A model generated the notes under the pieces. It was not told the DNA's origin and did no database searches. It saw only the letters and a list, made by a program, of their open reading frames with translations. A program made the translations under genes and the position numbers. 64,000 bases of DNA from Misgurnus anguillicaudatus (lineage: Eukaryota; Chordata; Actinopteri; Cypriniformes; Cobitidae), in assembly GCF_027580225.2 (NCBI RefSeq), contig NC_073339.2, positions 38,864,501 to 38,928,500 of the forward strand, given 5' to 3'. Shown here piece after piece: positions 13,801-23,091 of this stretch (the stretch's first letter is position 1; every line of letters begins with the position of its first letter).

Positions 13801-16800
13801 TCATATGAGTCTGTCAGATATCAGATTTCGCCACAGAAGCATAGCGTATAATATAATATTTCCTAGGAAAAGTGTCCATCAAATAATTGTAAAGTTAGCA
13901 TTGTTTAAAACTGTAATTTCACACCAGTAGTCCGCAGTAAACAACCACACTACGTGAGTTTCGTGTCACACAGTTTTTTTTACTGAAATTCGTCATGAGA
14001 CTTAGAAGTAAATCTCCTGTGTGTTCATGTAAAAGCTGAATAACCTACATAGTGTCAGATTGCTAAATAGCTTGCATGACGGTCATCTCTGTCACATGGA
14101 CGTCAGCCCATTTTTTTGTTATGAATAGCTACAAAGCTGAAACGGCTTTTGTCCTTAAAGTAACACAGCCTTCCCCGTCTCGCAAGATAACATCAGAATT
14201 TTTATAAAAATGTATCATCGCTCTGAATCATCATAAAAATATTTCACCAATGTTTCCTGCATAAATGTGAGCCTGTCTGTAAAATACATGAAGTAGTTTG
14301 ATTTCAATCATTCATTTGGCATTGATTTCAATCTTTGTCATGGCCTTAGTTAAAGATATCAAAATGCAATTTAAATGTAATTTAATTATAATTTCACAAA
14401 CAGTGAAAACAACTGTGAAAGTTACAGTAATGACTTTAACGGGCAAGGTCAAACATGATTTATAATTTAAAAAATAGGTGTAAAATGTAAAATAGGTCAT
14501 TGTGAATGCTGACTGTACAAGGGAGTTTGTGTGCACTGTGTATACTGTCGATGAAGAATAGCCAAGCTTTCAAGGGTAACTATGACTGATTTACTTAAAC
14601 GGGACATGTCACAATAATTTTTTAAGATGTCAAATAAATCTTTGGTGTCCCCAGAGCACATATATGAAGTTTTAGCTCAAAATACTATATAGATAATTTA
14701 TTATAACATGTTAAAATTGCCACTTTTTAGGTGTGTGCAAAAGGGTGGCATTTTGGGTGTGTCCTTTAAAATCAAGTAAAGGTAGATGCAGGCTGGAGCA
14801 ATGGGTGTGCCATAATGTCGGAAAGAAATGGGGCGTGCCACGAGGAAAGGGGCGTGCCGTAAGGTATTTTCAATTGGACGCGGAAAGCTTCCTTTCTTTC
14901 ACTGTAAAAATAACAATAATGATATTGAGAATACATTCAAAAGTATGTTACCTTCGGAACCTTCTGTATGGCGCGGGTTACATGATGTCATCACCACCGC
15001 AACTTTTTCAGGATCAATCATTAAAAAACATTCATAATGTTTGTGATAAATGCACTTTTTGTAAAACATCACTTAAAGATATTAAACATTTATTTTTGTA
15101 TTGCCCTTTTTCTATTTCATTTTGGACTGACTTCAAAATAGACATTCCTAAAATAGAAATTCCCAGTATTAGAATTTAGAACCTTATGACATTTTACTTT
15201 GTTTCCAAAACCCATATTTTTCTGGAAAAAAAATATAATTAAATTATTTTGTCGACATTTTATATGCATAATACACAAATAAAAGAAACCCAAAAAGTTT
15301 TTGAAAATATCTATAACTACTTTGATTCATAAGCTTTTATTTTTGTATTTTTTTTTTTTCATTTTATACTTGTTATTCTCTGATTTACACATTTTGAGCT
15401 GTATTAACAATGCTTTGTATTCATCATTTTTTATTGCATTATACTTGAAATGTCTGTATTTGGATTAAATAATAAAATAAAATAAATCATTAAAAAACAA
15501 ATTATTATTTTAAAGATAAAAATCTAAAAGTAATGTTATTTTTATAAAAATGGTACAGCAAATGTTTTTGCTGTATAAAGGCATATGTTTGATCAAACAC
15601 TCACCATATAATAATTAAATGAAGTAAAAATGGTTTAATAAACTTCTTTTAAGTGACATTAATCAATTGAGCAAATGGCTTTGTATCTTGTGATATTCAC
15701 ATGGTTAACAACACTGAGAGCACAGAACGGCCATCGACATAAATCGCCGACTCGGATGTCTTCGATGCAAATGCAGTCATTCATTTTTCTCACTGTATCT
15801 GTCAACAACAATTAAATAATTCCTGAAAAGATGTCAAGCAAAGAGACCATCAAATTATATCCCACATGTATTATATCCATCTTCTTTCCTTCAAAAGAAA
15901 ATTACGATTTCTTTTTAGCTAAAGGAAATGACATATTACGGCTGATTGGCCAACGCATTTGCCAGGAGGAAGCTCCTTTGACCGATGAGAAACCTCTTAC
16001 CACACCCCTACCTCCTGCCACGCCCATTGCTCCAAGCTGCAGCTACCCCTGTCTCTTTAAAATGCACATGAGCGGATGAAGTGCAAACACTGATCGCAAT
16101 GATGGTGGTTTGATGCAATTCAAACTCAATTGTGCTGTGAATTATTTTCTCTTTCTTTTTCTCTTCACTAAATGGCAGTGCTGTGGTTGGATAGTGCAGA
16201 TTAAGGGGCAGTATTATTATAATAAGAGCTTCTTATGACATCATAAGGAGAGCCAAATTTCAATGACCTTTTTTCATGCGCTTTTAGAGAATAGTTTGCT
16301 GGGTTCATCTATTTCACATTTTCTAGGTTGATAGAAGCACTGGGGACACAATTATAGCACTTAAATATGGAAAAAGTCACATTTTCATGCCATGGCCCCT
16401 TTAAATTACTACTTATTCACCTGGTTTCACAGACATAAGGCTAGTCCTAGACTAAAACACATGTTTGAGCCGTCTTAATCTAAAATAATCTCAGATTTTA
16501 AAATATGTCAGTGCCATTGATTTGTCTCAAGATACACGCCAGTATTTTCATGTGCTTGTAGAGAATGGTTTACCAAAACTATGTCACTGGGTTGATCTTT
16601 TTAACATTTTCTAGGTTGATAGAAGCACTGGGGACCCAATTATAGCACTTAAATATGGAAAAAGTCAAATTTTCATGCCATGGCCCCTTTAAATTACTAT
16701 TCATTCACCCGGTTTCACAAACCATAGGCTAGTCCTAGACTAAAACAAATGTTTGAGCCGTCTTAATTTAAAATAATCTTAGATTTTAAAATATGTCAGT

Positions 16801-18427
16801 GCCATTGATTTGTCTCAAGATACACACCATTATTATCTTTTCCTAAGGCATCTTTATAAAAGATGCTTAAACATCTTAATTTAACTTAGGCTTAGTCCTG
16901 GCTTTAGCTACTGTAAGTCTTGTCTGTGAAACCAGGCCAATAACTACTTTTTTAAAATAAAGATGATATATCGGCCAATAATCTGTATCGGTCGATAAAA
17001 ACAATTATATTCATGGCTGATATATCCTGTCAATCGAAAGAGAACAGGAAAATGCAATGAATTGGAGCTCTGTGTATCGGAAAATTTAAGAAATATCCCT
17101 AGTTTAATGTTCAATATAAATGGTCATTATTTGAATAGATAACATTCTTTAAGTTAATATAACAACCAAACTATCGGTATCGGCAGATATAAATAATTAA
17201 CTATCGGTATCGGTGGAAAGATTTTATATTGGTGCATCTCTAGTTTCGAATTCTTTGACTTACAGGTAAAAAATAAACTGATCATACGAATTTCCGTTTT
17301 ATAGTCATGGAATATTTTGCTAATTTATCTGTGTCATTGTCACGATCTCTGCATTCTTCCGTGTCTGTACCACGGACTTTCTTTTCTGTGTCAGTTTCAC
17401 GAATTGGTTTTCTTACCATTTTCACGTATGTTTCTGTAACATAAAATGACATCCTAACCCAAACCCCAAATTTAACCCCAAACCCAGTTGAAAATGGTTT
17501 AAAATAGGAAAAACAATTGAGTAATCAATACATGAAACTGACACGGATAAGAAAGTCCGTGGTACGGACACGGAAAAATGTGGAGATCCGTGACAATGAC
17601 ACGGATAAATGCACAAAATATTCTGTATACCACAGAACTTTGTGAGATCATGTTGAAAATAAAGCAAACATACCTGACATTACAATGTGGTTATTAATAC
17701 GTTAAGTGTCTGTCTGTATGTTATTTAAGTTGTGTGTTTTTTTTTTACTGCAGATTGCCATATAAAAATTATTTTGGGGGTGTGTCAGCCTTGAGCAAAG
17801 CCCAGTTTCGGAAGATTAATGGCTTTCCCAATAACTACTGGGGATGGGGAGGAGAGGACGATGACATTTATTATAGGTAAGAAAAACAGATGAGCAGGTG
17901 ATGTTTCATAGTCATTGCTGATAGTCAAACATTTGACAGCATGCTTTATATAATACAAGTTTTGCTTAATGGTTGTGCATTAAGGGGTTTAGAGGATTTT
18001 AAGCACTGCACAGGTTATGGTTACGTGCTTGTTCTTTTTCAAGGATGGCATATCGAGGCATGTCAATATCAAGGCCGAGCGGAAACGTCGGTAAATGCCG
18101 AATGATCCGTCACAAGAGAGATGTGAAAAATGAGGAGAATCCACACAGGTAATCTTTCTTTTAAACGCACACATGCACATACAGGACTAAATAAAGATCT
18201 AAAGCTATGTAATCTTTCTTTTAAACGCACACATGCACATACAGGACTAAATAAAGATCTAAAGCTATGCATTTTCCTTCGATAGGTTTAGAAGTATCCG
18301 CCTTGTACGGAGGATGATGAACAAAGATGGCATCAATTCACTCAAGTACAATGTCATAAAGGTAGAAAAAGACCAGCTCTACACCAAAATCATAGTGGAC
18401 ATTGGCAAGCCAGGCAAATTGTTCTAA
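1556..18427 (+). CDS. b4galt1: Beta-1,4-galactosyltransferase 1 (six coding exons)
   Basis: Golgi type II membrane glycosyltransferase (GT7 family) that transfers galactose from UDP-Gal to terminal GlcNAc of glycoproteins. Coding exons are 1556-1859, 4914-5149, 7350-7537, 17754-17876, 18044-18148 and 18286-18427. They total 1098 nt (365 aa), all with GT-AG introns and consistent phases. The N-terminus has a short basic cytosolic tail, then a hydrophobic anchor at about residues 14-30, then a stem with N-glycosylation sequons (NMS, NGT). The catalytic domain shows [17 protein letters not shown], the metal-binding DVD at 212-214, WGWGGEDDD at 272-280 and RMIRH at 303-307 (the Met and His are metal ligands in the bovine enzyme). 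Tyr is kept at YFGG (residue 249), the position linked to Gal rather than GalNAc use. B4GALT1 is preferred over B4GALT2-4 because of close similarity and the SPINK4-like neighbour. Confidence 0.93.
2163..2508. repeat. Palindromic MITEs in b4galt1 intron 1
   Basis: A fragment of the AGTCCCAGACTAAAATGCAT family (about 2171-2240) is followed by a foldback at 2249-2508. The foldback ends are CACTGTAAAACCTAAAAGTT and its inverse, and its arms are rich in AACTCAA/TTGAGTT words. No coding capacity. Confidence 0.6.
3229..3400. repeat. GGGTT-type MITE fragment followed by a SINE tail
   Basis: 3229-3300 contains repeated CTGGGTT/AACCCA words shared with 50780-50985 and 56049-56180. 3333-3400 resembles the inverse of the 3' tail common to cyprinid tRNA-derived SINEs (the GCTTTGGATAAA region). 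Confidence 0.5.
3600..3735. repeat. Short hairpin repeat
   Basis: CACTTTCCTGCAGAGTTTAG at 3608-3627 returns as its inverse at about 3685-3704, with a CAAACACACCTGA loop. This is the pattern of a common cyprinid MITE whose ends read TTTAGCTCCA. Confidence 0.65.
3745..4170 (-). pseudogene. Possible retroelement gag-like fragment
   Basis: On the minus strand a frame of about 130 codons (3682-4095) carries acidic and proline-rich segments, including a [15 protein letters not shown] stretch. This resembles, from memory only, gag-like proteins of fish DIRS-type retroelements. A related segment of about 170 bp occurs on both sides (about 3436-3600 and 4223-4440), suggesting insertion plus duplication. 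No polymerase or recombinase domain is present, so it is at best a fragment. Confidence 0.25.
4914..5149 (+). CDS. b4galt1: b4galt1 coding exon 2
   Basis: Encodes residues 102-180, the first part of the catalytic fold, with [20 protein letters not shown] and [13 protein letters not shown]. The acceptor is a pyrimidine tract plus CAG at 4911-4913; the donor is GTAAGA at 5150. Confidence 0.95.
5653..7032 (+). mobile_element. Tc1/mariner-type transposon in b4galt1 intron 2
   Basis: The element is about 1.38 kb. Ends read TACAGGTGCTGGTCA on the left and the inverse TGACCAGCACCTGTA on the right, bounded by the TA dinucleotide expected of Tc1 target sites. The inverted repeats extend imperfectly for roughly 200 bp inward (matching blocks around 5695-5800 and 6890-7000). 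It encodes a broken Tc1 transposase in the plus direction. Confidence 0.88.
5882..6881 (+). pseudogene. Tc1 transposase remnant
   Basis: Three successive reading frames carry parts of one Tc1 transposase. The first has an N-terminal helix-turn-helix region (about 5930-6200, with [12 protein letters not shown]). The second is a central part in another frame (about 6196-6655). The third is the C-terminal [18 protein letters not shown] block with the downstream LINKF region, ending near 6881. At least two frameshifts separate the parts, so it cannot make a full enzyme. Clear terminal repeats suggest the copy is not very old. Confidence 0.85.
7350..7537 (+). CDS. b4galt1: b4galt1 coding exon 3
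   Basis: Encodes residues 181-242, including [10 protein letters not shown], the catalytic DVD (212-214) within [11 protein letters not shown], and [17 protein letters not shown]. The acceptor is TTCAG at 7345-7349; the donor is GTAAGA at 7538 (phase 2). Confidence 0.95.
7981..10060. repeat. Cluster of MITE copies in b4galt1 intron 3
   Basis: 7981-8210 and 9419-9600 are two direct copies of one unit, sharing ACACAGAGACTAAGCGGGTG and CACTTGCCAGCGTTTCTTGG. Between them is a hAT-like palindromic element at 8661-9101. 9840-10060 holds an inverted related piece, also seen at 45895-46140. No protein-coding signal was found. Confidence 0.6.
8661..9101. mobile_element. hAT-type palindromic MITE, copy 1
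   Basis: Member of the same family as 19186-19626 and 58124-58593. The right end reads GTCGCCACTG and the left end is degraded (CAGCACTAGGGGCTGGTGAC). It shares the long inner palindrome containing CACGTGTTTTGTCAA and TTTATCATAAAC. Non-coding. Confidence 0.7.
10118..10313 (+). repeat. Dispersed repeat, copy 1
   Basis: Direct repeat of 13544-13712. Both start TTTGGGAAACTTGTTT and run through CTTTTGCCATAAAAAT to GTCAGTCAGAG. Most positions match by eye; family unknown. Confidence 0.75.
10430..11700. other. b4galt1 intron 3, no feature recognised
   Basis: AT-rich intronic sequence. I found no exon, RNA gene or clear terminal inverted repeats here. Confidence 0.4.
11705..12945 (-). mobile_element. 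Second Tc1-type transposon, truncated, in b4galt1 intron 3
   Basis: On the minus strand the sequence reads [16 protein letters not shown] near 12690-12745. After an inserted MITE it continues with [20 protein letters not shown] (12475 down to about 12410), the DNA-binding and catalytic parts, [12 protein letters not shown] and [14 protein letters not shown]. It breaks off near 11705, before the usual terminal repeat. The WSDE Asp is preserved, but a frameshift falls near 12000-12060 and the reading frame is interrupted by the nested element. Confidence 0.85.
12475..12677. mobile_element. MITE family B inserted inside the Tc1 transposase
   Basis: About 203 bp, with ends CACTGAAAAAATGATTCATT and the inverse AATGAATCATTTTTTTCAGTG. 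It splits the Tc1 transposase after the codons for HKAGNT. Sister copies occur at 21630-21832, 25578-26037 and 36065-36234, each with the internal words TTGCA(A/G)CCA and GTTTAAATGTAG. Confidence 0.88.
13544..13712 (+). repeat. Dispersed repeat, copy 2
   Basis: Second direct copy of the 10118-10313 unit; it ends about GTCAGTCAGAGGATGTATTTG. Confidence 0.75.
14599..14780. repeat. Repeat family X, partial
   Basis: Shares GATGTCAAATAAATCTT, GAAGTTTTAGCTCAAAATAC and GGTGTGTCCTTTAAAAT with copies at 16180-16402, 41185-41590, 41855-42175 and 60611-61535. Full copies end in the complementary pair GGGGACAT and ATGTCCCC. Confidence 0.7.
14990..15490 (+). pseudogene. 3' end of a LINE (zinc-finger tail of reverse transcriptase)
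   Basis: An open frame to 15179 carries a [22 protein letters not shown] motif followed by an FW dipeptide. This C-x2-C...H-x4-C pattern is the zf-RVT-type region downstream of reverse transcriptase in L1/Tx1-like LINEs. The sequence after the stop still resembles the following [15 protein letters not shown] stretch in another frame and ends in an A/T-rich AATAAAATAAA tail near 15480. It is 5'-truncated, as LINE copies usually are. Confidence 0.6.
16180..16945. repeat. Tandemly duplicated repeat block
   Basis: A unit of about 288 bp occurs twice in direct order (about 16270-16557 and 16558-16845). Each contains TTCTAGGTTGATAGAAGCAC, ATGGCCCCTTTAAATTACTA and a GGTTTCACA...CTAGTCCTAGACTAAAAC MITE. 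The second MITE is complete (about 16706-16938), with ends GGTTTCACA and TGTGAAACC. The X-family part begins about 16180. Confidence 0.75.
16950..17245. repeat. TATCGGTATCGG repeat
   Basis: Contains several ATCGGTATCGG and TATCGGCC words near both ends and finishes with ATTGGTGCATCTCTAG, a pattern of a common fish DNA transposon relic. Non-coding. Confidence 0.55.
17270..17670. repeat. Palindromic repeat rich in CCGTG/CACGG words
   Basis: The left half holds CCGTGTCTGTACCACGGACT and CGTGTCAGTTTCACGAA. The right half holds the inverse words AGTCCGTGGTACGGACACGG. It is related to 48135-48330 and to the nested element at 60943-61430. Confidence 0.65.
17754..17876 (+). CDS. b4galt1: b4galt1 coding exon 4
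   Basis: Encodes residues 243-283, with [13 protein letters not shown] and the acceptor-binding motif [12 protein letters not shown]. It follows a 10.2-kb intron. A poly-T tract plus CTGCAG forms the acceptor; the donor is GTAAGA. Confidence 0.95.
18044..18148 (+). CDS. b4galt1: b4galt1 coding exon 5
   Basis: Encodes residues 284-318, with RGMSISRP and CRMIRHKRD. Acceptor TTTTTCAAG, donor GTAATC at 18149. The donor is the first base of a perfect 60-bp tandem duplication. Confidence 0.93.
18149..18268 (+). repeat. Perfect 60-bp tandem duplication at the intron 5 donor
   Basis: Bases 18149-18208 and 18209-18268 are identical by eye across all 60 positions. Together they make up most of the 137-bp intron. 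The first copy begins exactly at the splice donor. The second copy repeats GTAATC but follows CTAT rather than ACAG, so it is a poorer donor. Confidence 0.95.
18286..18427 (+). CDS. b4galt1: b4galt1 coding exon 6 with stop
   Basis: Encodes the C-terminus ([19 protein letters not shown] to the TAA at 18425-18427). The DGINSLKY and VDIGKP segments match the DGLNSLTY and VDIGTP segments of mammalian B4GALT1. Confidence 0.93.
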
Positions 18428-18529
18428 GAGGAGACATTTAACTTGCTTTAACTATGCAAGAAAAACATTCACATGTCCGTCACAGACCACACAAGTGAGC
18501 ATGCAAGGTTTGCCAAGCTTTTGGATCAA

Positions 18530-18535
18530 AATAAA
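18530..18535 (+). terminator. Likely b4galt1 poly(A) signal
   Basis: AATAAA lies 103 bp after the b4galt1 stop codon in the transcribed orientation. This would give a very short 3' UTR; a longer alternative cannot be excluded. Confidence 0.6.
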
Positions 18536-18799
18536 GCTGTAGAAACTTTCTTCAGGAATTAAATGATATAACTACTTTAAATATGGCAATAAGTTACAAT
18601 CTTAGAACGAATGTGTTAAAAATACTACATGCGTTGTGCCAGAATCCACCCTTCTTTGTGTTATTATTGAAACACAACTTGTGTTATATTTTAAAACAAA
18701 ATCAACACAAAATGACACATAATGTGTTAAAAGTATAACGCACAAAAATGTGTAAAAAAAAATGACACATCCTTTCTAAGAATGATGGACCAGGTGGAT

Positions 18800-18915
18800 G
18801 GCTAGAGGCGATACAGCTACAGCCAAATCTCGCGAGATGTTGGGTTTAGGGTTAGGTAAAAACAGTGCTCATATGACGAGATTTGGCCGCAGCTGTATCC
18901 CTTCTAGCCACAACC
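18800..18915. repeat. Short hairpin repeat with telomere-like word
   Basis: TGGCTAGAGGCGATACAGCT at the left returns inverted as AGCTGTATCCCTTCTAGCCA at the right. The centre holds GGGTTTAGGGTTAGG. It is related to 8100-8200 and 9540-9640. Confidence 0.7.
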
Positions 18916-19185
18916 CACCAAATGCCTCTAATATGAGACACAAATCCATTTTCTTTAAGTTAAGACTTAAAGAATTCGATCAGGGCATCTACTGTTCATG
19001 ATCTGTAACTATGAAGTACATATATTTCATGCTTGATCCTGGAATAGTAATTATTCCTGGCCAGTCAGGTTTTTAAGCTATTACACTGGACTTTTGTAAA
19101 CACAGGTTTTCTTTTATGTGAAAAACCCTACACTGTAAAAACTGTGACTTTTTACATTTTTAAGTTTAACCGATTTACAATTCAT

Positions 19186-19626
19186 CAGTGGCGCCTGGTG
19201 ACTGCTCATCCGAGGGGCGCAAATTCAAAATATGTGTTCGGAGTGTTGTGTTTTGCTTGCGTTTTCAAAATATGTGTTTGTTGCGTCATGTGAGCCATGT
19301 GCATCACGTGTTTTGTCAAGATAGGTGCGTGCTGCACACGCTCACGTTTACAAAATACACGCAAGACACTCACTTAACAGTAAACTCTGATTACGCATGA
19401 GATTATGAGAGTATCTGGCAAACGCGAGCATCTCTTTTATCATAAACCCTTTAGATGAGTCTGCAGCGGGCACTTGTTTTGACAAAACACGTGATGCAGA
19501 TAGGTTCATTCAACTCGCAGAACACATATTTTGAAATTACAAACCACACACATGACGGGCTACATAAATGTTGTGATGGACTTCGCATCGAGCGCCCTCG
19601 AAAAAAGAAGTCACCGGCCGCCACTG
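19186..19626. mobile_element. hAT-type palindromic MITE, copy 2
   Basis: 441 bp. Ends are CAGTGGCGCCTGGTGACT and the inverse AGTCACCGGCCGCCACTG (18 matched positions with a few differences). Flanks CAATTCAT and CAAGTAAT agree at 6 of 8 positions, a plausible decayed 8-bp target duplication. The body is one long palindrome with no coding capacity. Confidence 0.85.
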
Positions 19627-20523
19627 CAAGTAATGAATGCTGTAACTTATTAAATCAAGTTGCATTTGCCTTAGTTAAGCCAACTTTATTTTATAAGTTG
19701 AACTTATCACTGGTCAGTACAGTTGAAATTACTTTTAAGTTGATTTAACTTAAAAATGTTAGTGCAATACTTGATTTATTTGTACGATTTTTACGATTTA
19801 ATCTGATGGTAGTATATAGAATATGCATCATTGGTTTGGTTTTGTAGTATCTTTACATACAGTAAGAAAGTATTGAGCAAAAACAAGAAGTTTGTAATAC
19901 ATTGGTATCTTTAATTGTTTACATTTTAATTTAATTAAATCGAAATGTAATTAAAATTAATGTAATTATTTGTAACATATTTGTCTTTTTAATAGAAAAT
20001 AATTTTTGGTTAAGGAAAGATTTTTTTTAGGTGCTGACTACTTACTTTCATACACTGGCAGAGTATTTTCATTATGAAATCTTTTGTAATAAACAAGAAT
20101 GTTTAGAAGTTTCACCTAATAAATTCCCACAATGTGCCATCAATGCATCAAAATGTTTGTCTTGCAACGAGCCAGAATTAAATCCAACCCAAAAACCTCC
20201 CCTGGGCCGTGCAGCCTATGTGAAATATAATCTTGATAGATACAGTATAATGTGCCATCAGGTTGTGTTTATTGGACTTAATTCTTATGACAACAGCTTC
20301 AGGTGAGATCAAATTAAAAACTGAAAATACTTACAAAGATTCTTCAGATTATAAAAAGGTAAGAAAGAAACAGTTATTTAAAGAACTATAAAAAATCAAG
20401 ATATATTTTGTTAGTTTAACTTAACAAATTAGGTTAAACAATTTCAACTTGTTTTTTTAAGTTATGTCAACTTATCACAAGTAAAAACTAAAAATGGTAG
20501 GTTGTTTCATAACCAAGTTGTTT

Positions 20524-21048
20524 TAAAAGGATAGTTCACCCAAAAATGAAAATTTTCTCATTATTTACTCACTCTCATGATGTTACAAACTTGTTCTGAT
20601 AAACACGAAGGAAGTTATTTTGAGAAATGTTTGTAACCAAACAGTTCTTTAGCCCCATTCACTTCCGTTTTCCTACTATGGAAGTGATTGGGGCTCTTAA
20701 ATAGTTGGATTTTTTTTACAGTGTGGAGGAGCCAGAAATGGTTCTTCTATGGCAGTGGTTCTCAAACTGGGGTCCAAGGCCGCAGGGGGCCCCAGGGGGG
20801 GCCGCGAGATGGTGCCAGGGGGGCCCCAGTTTTATAACATTTTATAAAATTCATTAATTTATCATGAATTCTGTGAAATTAAACCTAAAAAAAACAAGGC
20901 AGCACTACTTTGTATAATTTAATGTTTTGTTTAATTAAAGTGTGAAGTTTTAGAACTGTTTTTTGTCATAAATTTTCTTTGGGGGGGCCGCGAAGGAATG
21001 CACCGTACACAAAGGGGGCCGCACGCTGAAAAAGTTTGAGAACCACTG
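20524..21048. mobile_element. MITE plus a hAT MITE with a perfect target duplication
   Basis: 20524-20712 is the AAAGGATAGTTCACCCAAAAATG family, common in cyprinids. 20753-21048 (296 bp) is a separate element with ends CAGTGGTTCTCAAACTGGGG and AAGTTTGAGAACCACTG. It is flanked on both sides by the perfect 8-bp duplication TTCTATGG (20745-20752 and 21049-21056), the hallmark of hAT insertion. Confidence 0.9.
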
Positions 21049-21059
21049 TTCTATGGCAT

Positions 21060-21629
21060 TGCTGCATGTGAAGAACCTTCAAAGAGCACCAATTATCCGA
21101 TTCACGTTTTTAAATTTCCTATGGTGTGTAGGTGTGTATTAGTACATGTTAACGATATGCAAAAGGTACAAACCCCAAAGTAAACAATGACTTGAGTTAT
21201 CGTCTCCAACGTAAATCTCTTTTCTTGGACTATAAGAAACGCAAGGATTGTAGGCAACAGTTTACTTCGATTGGTGATGTAGACAAGGCCGACATAATTC
21301 CTCCTGCTTTGGACTCAGCCTGTAAGTTAACTCCTGTCAGCATTGCATTGTGTGCGAATCTTTCAAACATGGAAAGGAGCGTCACATTTCCGGATGATGT
21401 CAGAGGTATTCAGGCCAATTATAACGTACAGATTAGCTGGCCGATTAGTTTTGTACAAAATCCATGCATTTTAGTAAGAGTGTGAAATCTGGAGCTACAA
21501 AAAATGTACGGTATGTGGAAAATAATATGTTTTTTAACCATAAACCACGCTAACACATTGTATTGTACCAAATACACAAAATAATAATGTTTTTAGCAAT
21601 GAAATAGGTGCTCTTTAAAGCACCACCTT
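21060..21629 (+). repeat. Repeat family A, copy 1
   Basis: Includes AACGTAAATCTCTTTTCTTGGACTATA and GAAAGGAGCGTCACATTTCC. An inverted, interrupted copy lies at 25508-26480, so the two flank the Kazal gene as an inverted pair. Short frames here are not supported as genes. Confidence 0.75.
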
Positions 21630-21832
21630 CACTGAAAAAAAAGATTCATTCAATTTACTCAATTTTTTAAGGCAAGTGGTTGCAATCAATTCATTCAAGC
21701 TAAACTTAAACAAAAAAAATTAGAAAAGCAAAACAAAACAAAAAACTTTTGTTTAAATGTAGTTTAAATAAATAAATTGCAACCACTTACCTCAAAAAAC
21801 TGAGCAAATTGAATGAAACAATTTTTTCAGTG
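21630..21832. mobile_element. MITE family B, copy 2
   Basis: Ends are CACTGAAAAAAAAGATTCATT and TGAAACAATTTTTTCAGTG. Internal TTGTTTAAATGTAG and GCAACCACTTACCT words are shared with the other family B copies. It sits beside repeat A, as in the 25.5-26.5 kb copy. Confidence 0.85.
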
Positions 21833-22158
21833 TTTGCATATGTATTTTAGATATAGCTGGAAATGCTAAAATGTTTCTGTTTCGCATGAATACAGAGCAA
21901 AGGTTGCTGATTGTCGCAAAACCCGAGATGCTGACAAAACATTTCTCAAATTTACCACTGTTGTCATCAGAACAATAACAATTCAATAGCTATACATAGT
22001 GCGGTATGGCGGTATATTGTGTTGCTGTAAAATACGTCAGAAAAAAATGTGGGTGGGTCCAAAGCATTTACTAAAGTAGATGCCATTTTCTTGCTTTCTT
22101 TACGTTGTTGTGTCACGGCCATAGGTCACTGCTCACAATTGCAGCAGGCGATTGCTCT

Positions 22159-22183
22159 TCTCCTCTCTCTCTCTCTCTCTCTC
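22159..22183 (+). repeat. (CT)n microsatellite
   Basis: About 12 CT units. Confidence 0.9.
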
Positions 22184-23045
22184 AAAACGTACATTTATTT
22201 ATGTAGTAGCGATGTATTTTGACGCGATGTGTGCTCATGGCCACAAACATCTTTCATGAGAAAGACGAGAAAGAGAGGCAACGGTAAAGGTGCAAGTCTA
22301 CAACTACAAGTAAACATGACTCCATGATCATTACCTCAGCACCTGTCATATCTCCATATCTAAAGATATACAGGTATTTATTTTACTGTATGCATAAATA
22401 CAAAATACAATGCATAGGCTACTATATCTTCAATAGCCTAAAAAATAACTGATTTAAAAATAAGATTCTGTCTATTAAGACTTATCTTTTGTTATCTTTA
22501 ATGCATTTTCACTTTAACTTATTAGATTTTTAAAACTGTGGTGAGCATTTAATAAAAAGCTAATCAGTGGCATATATATCTTGAAATATACAATTACCAA
22601 GAAATAAAATCGCTGATTCCGTGCAATGAATTTTTGATCATACCACCCACCCCTTTAGGCTATATACAGTAATTCTTTGTCACTATCCAAACATGTGGTT
22701 AGGGCGGTTACCAGTGTGGTTACAAGGCTTTTTTACCGGATCACTGAGAAACAACAAAAGACACCACCGGGTTAAACATATGCATGCTAGACCGTGATTT
22801 TCAAGGTCATGCAGGTACATTTATATTTGTGTTAAAAGCCAACTCGCCCTTTTAAAGGTGGGGCCGCTTTCCTAGAGAGACTGGTTATACCCGTAATTTC
22901 TAATCATGCCAAATGTAAAACTTACTGGCGTATCACTTAAAACTGTATTGGAATTGTTGATTGACAGATGTAAAGAAAAGAAACAGTGCGTAGATTTCCA
23001 AATGCTTTAATCTGATCCATCCTGCATTTTTTCCTTCAGAAGAGA

Positions 23046-23091
23046 TTAGCAGTTCCCATCTCTCATGATTAATATTTCGGATTTGGTTTTC
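23046..23091 (-). CDS. spink4: spink4-like exon 4 with stop
   Basis: 46 nt encoding [14 protein letters not shown] and the TAA at 23046-23048. The last residue is Cys6. Confidence 0.92.

Noticed and set aside
18838..18858. Telomere-like TTAGGG words (also near 8165, 9612, 9840, 56440)
   Set aside because: They are single degenerate GGGTTTAGGGTTAGG words inside MITEs, not arrays.
21192..21485. 97-codon frame as a small gene
   Set aside because: It lies in repeat family A, and the inverted copy at 26 kb does not keep the frame.
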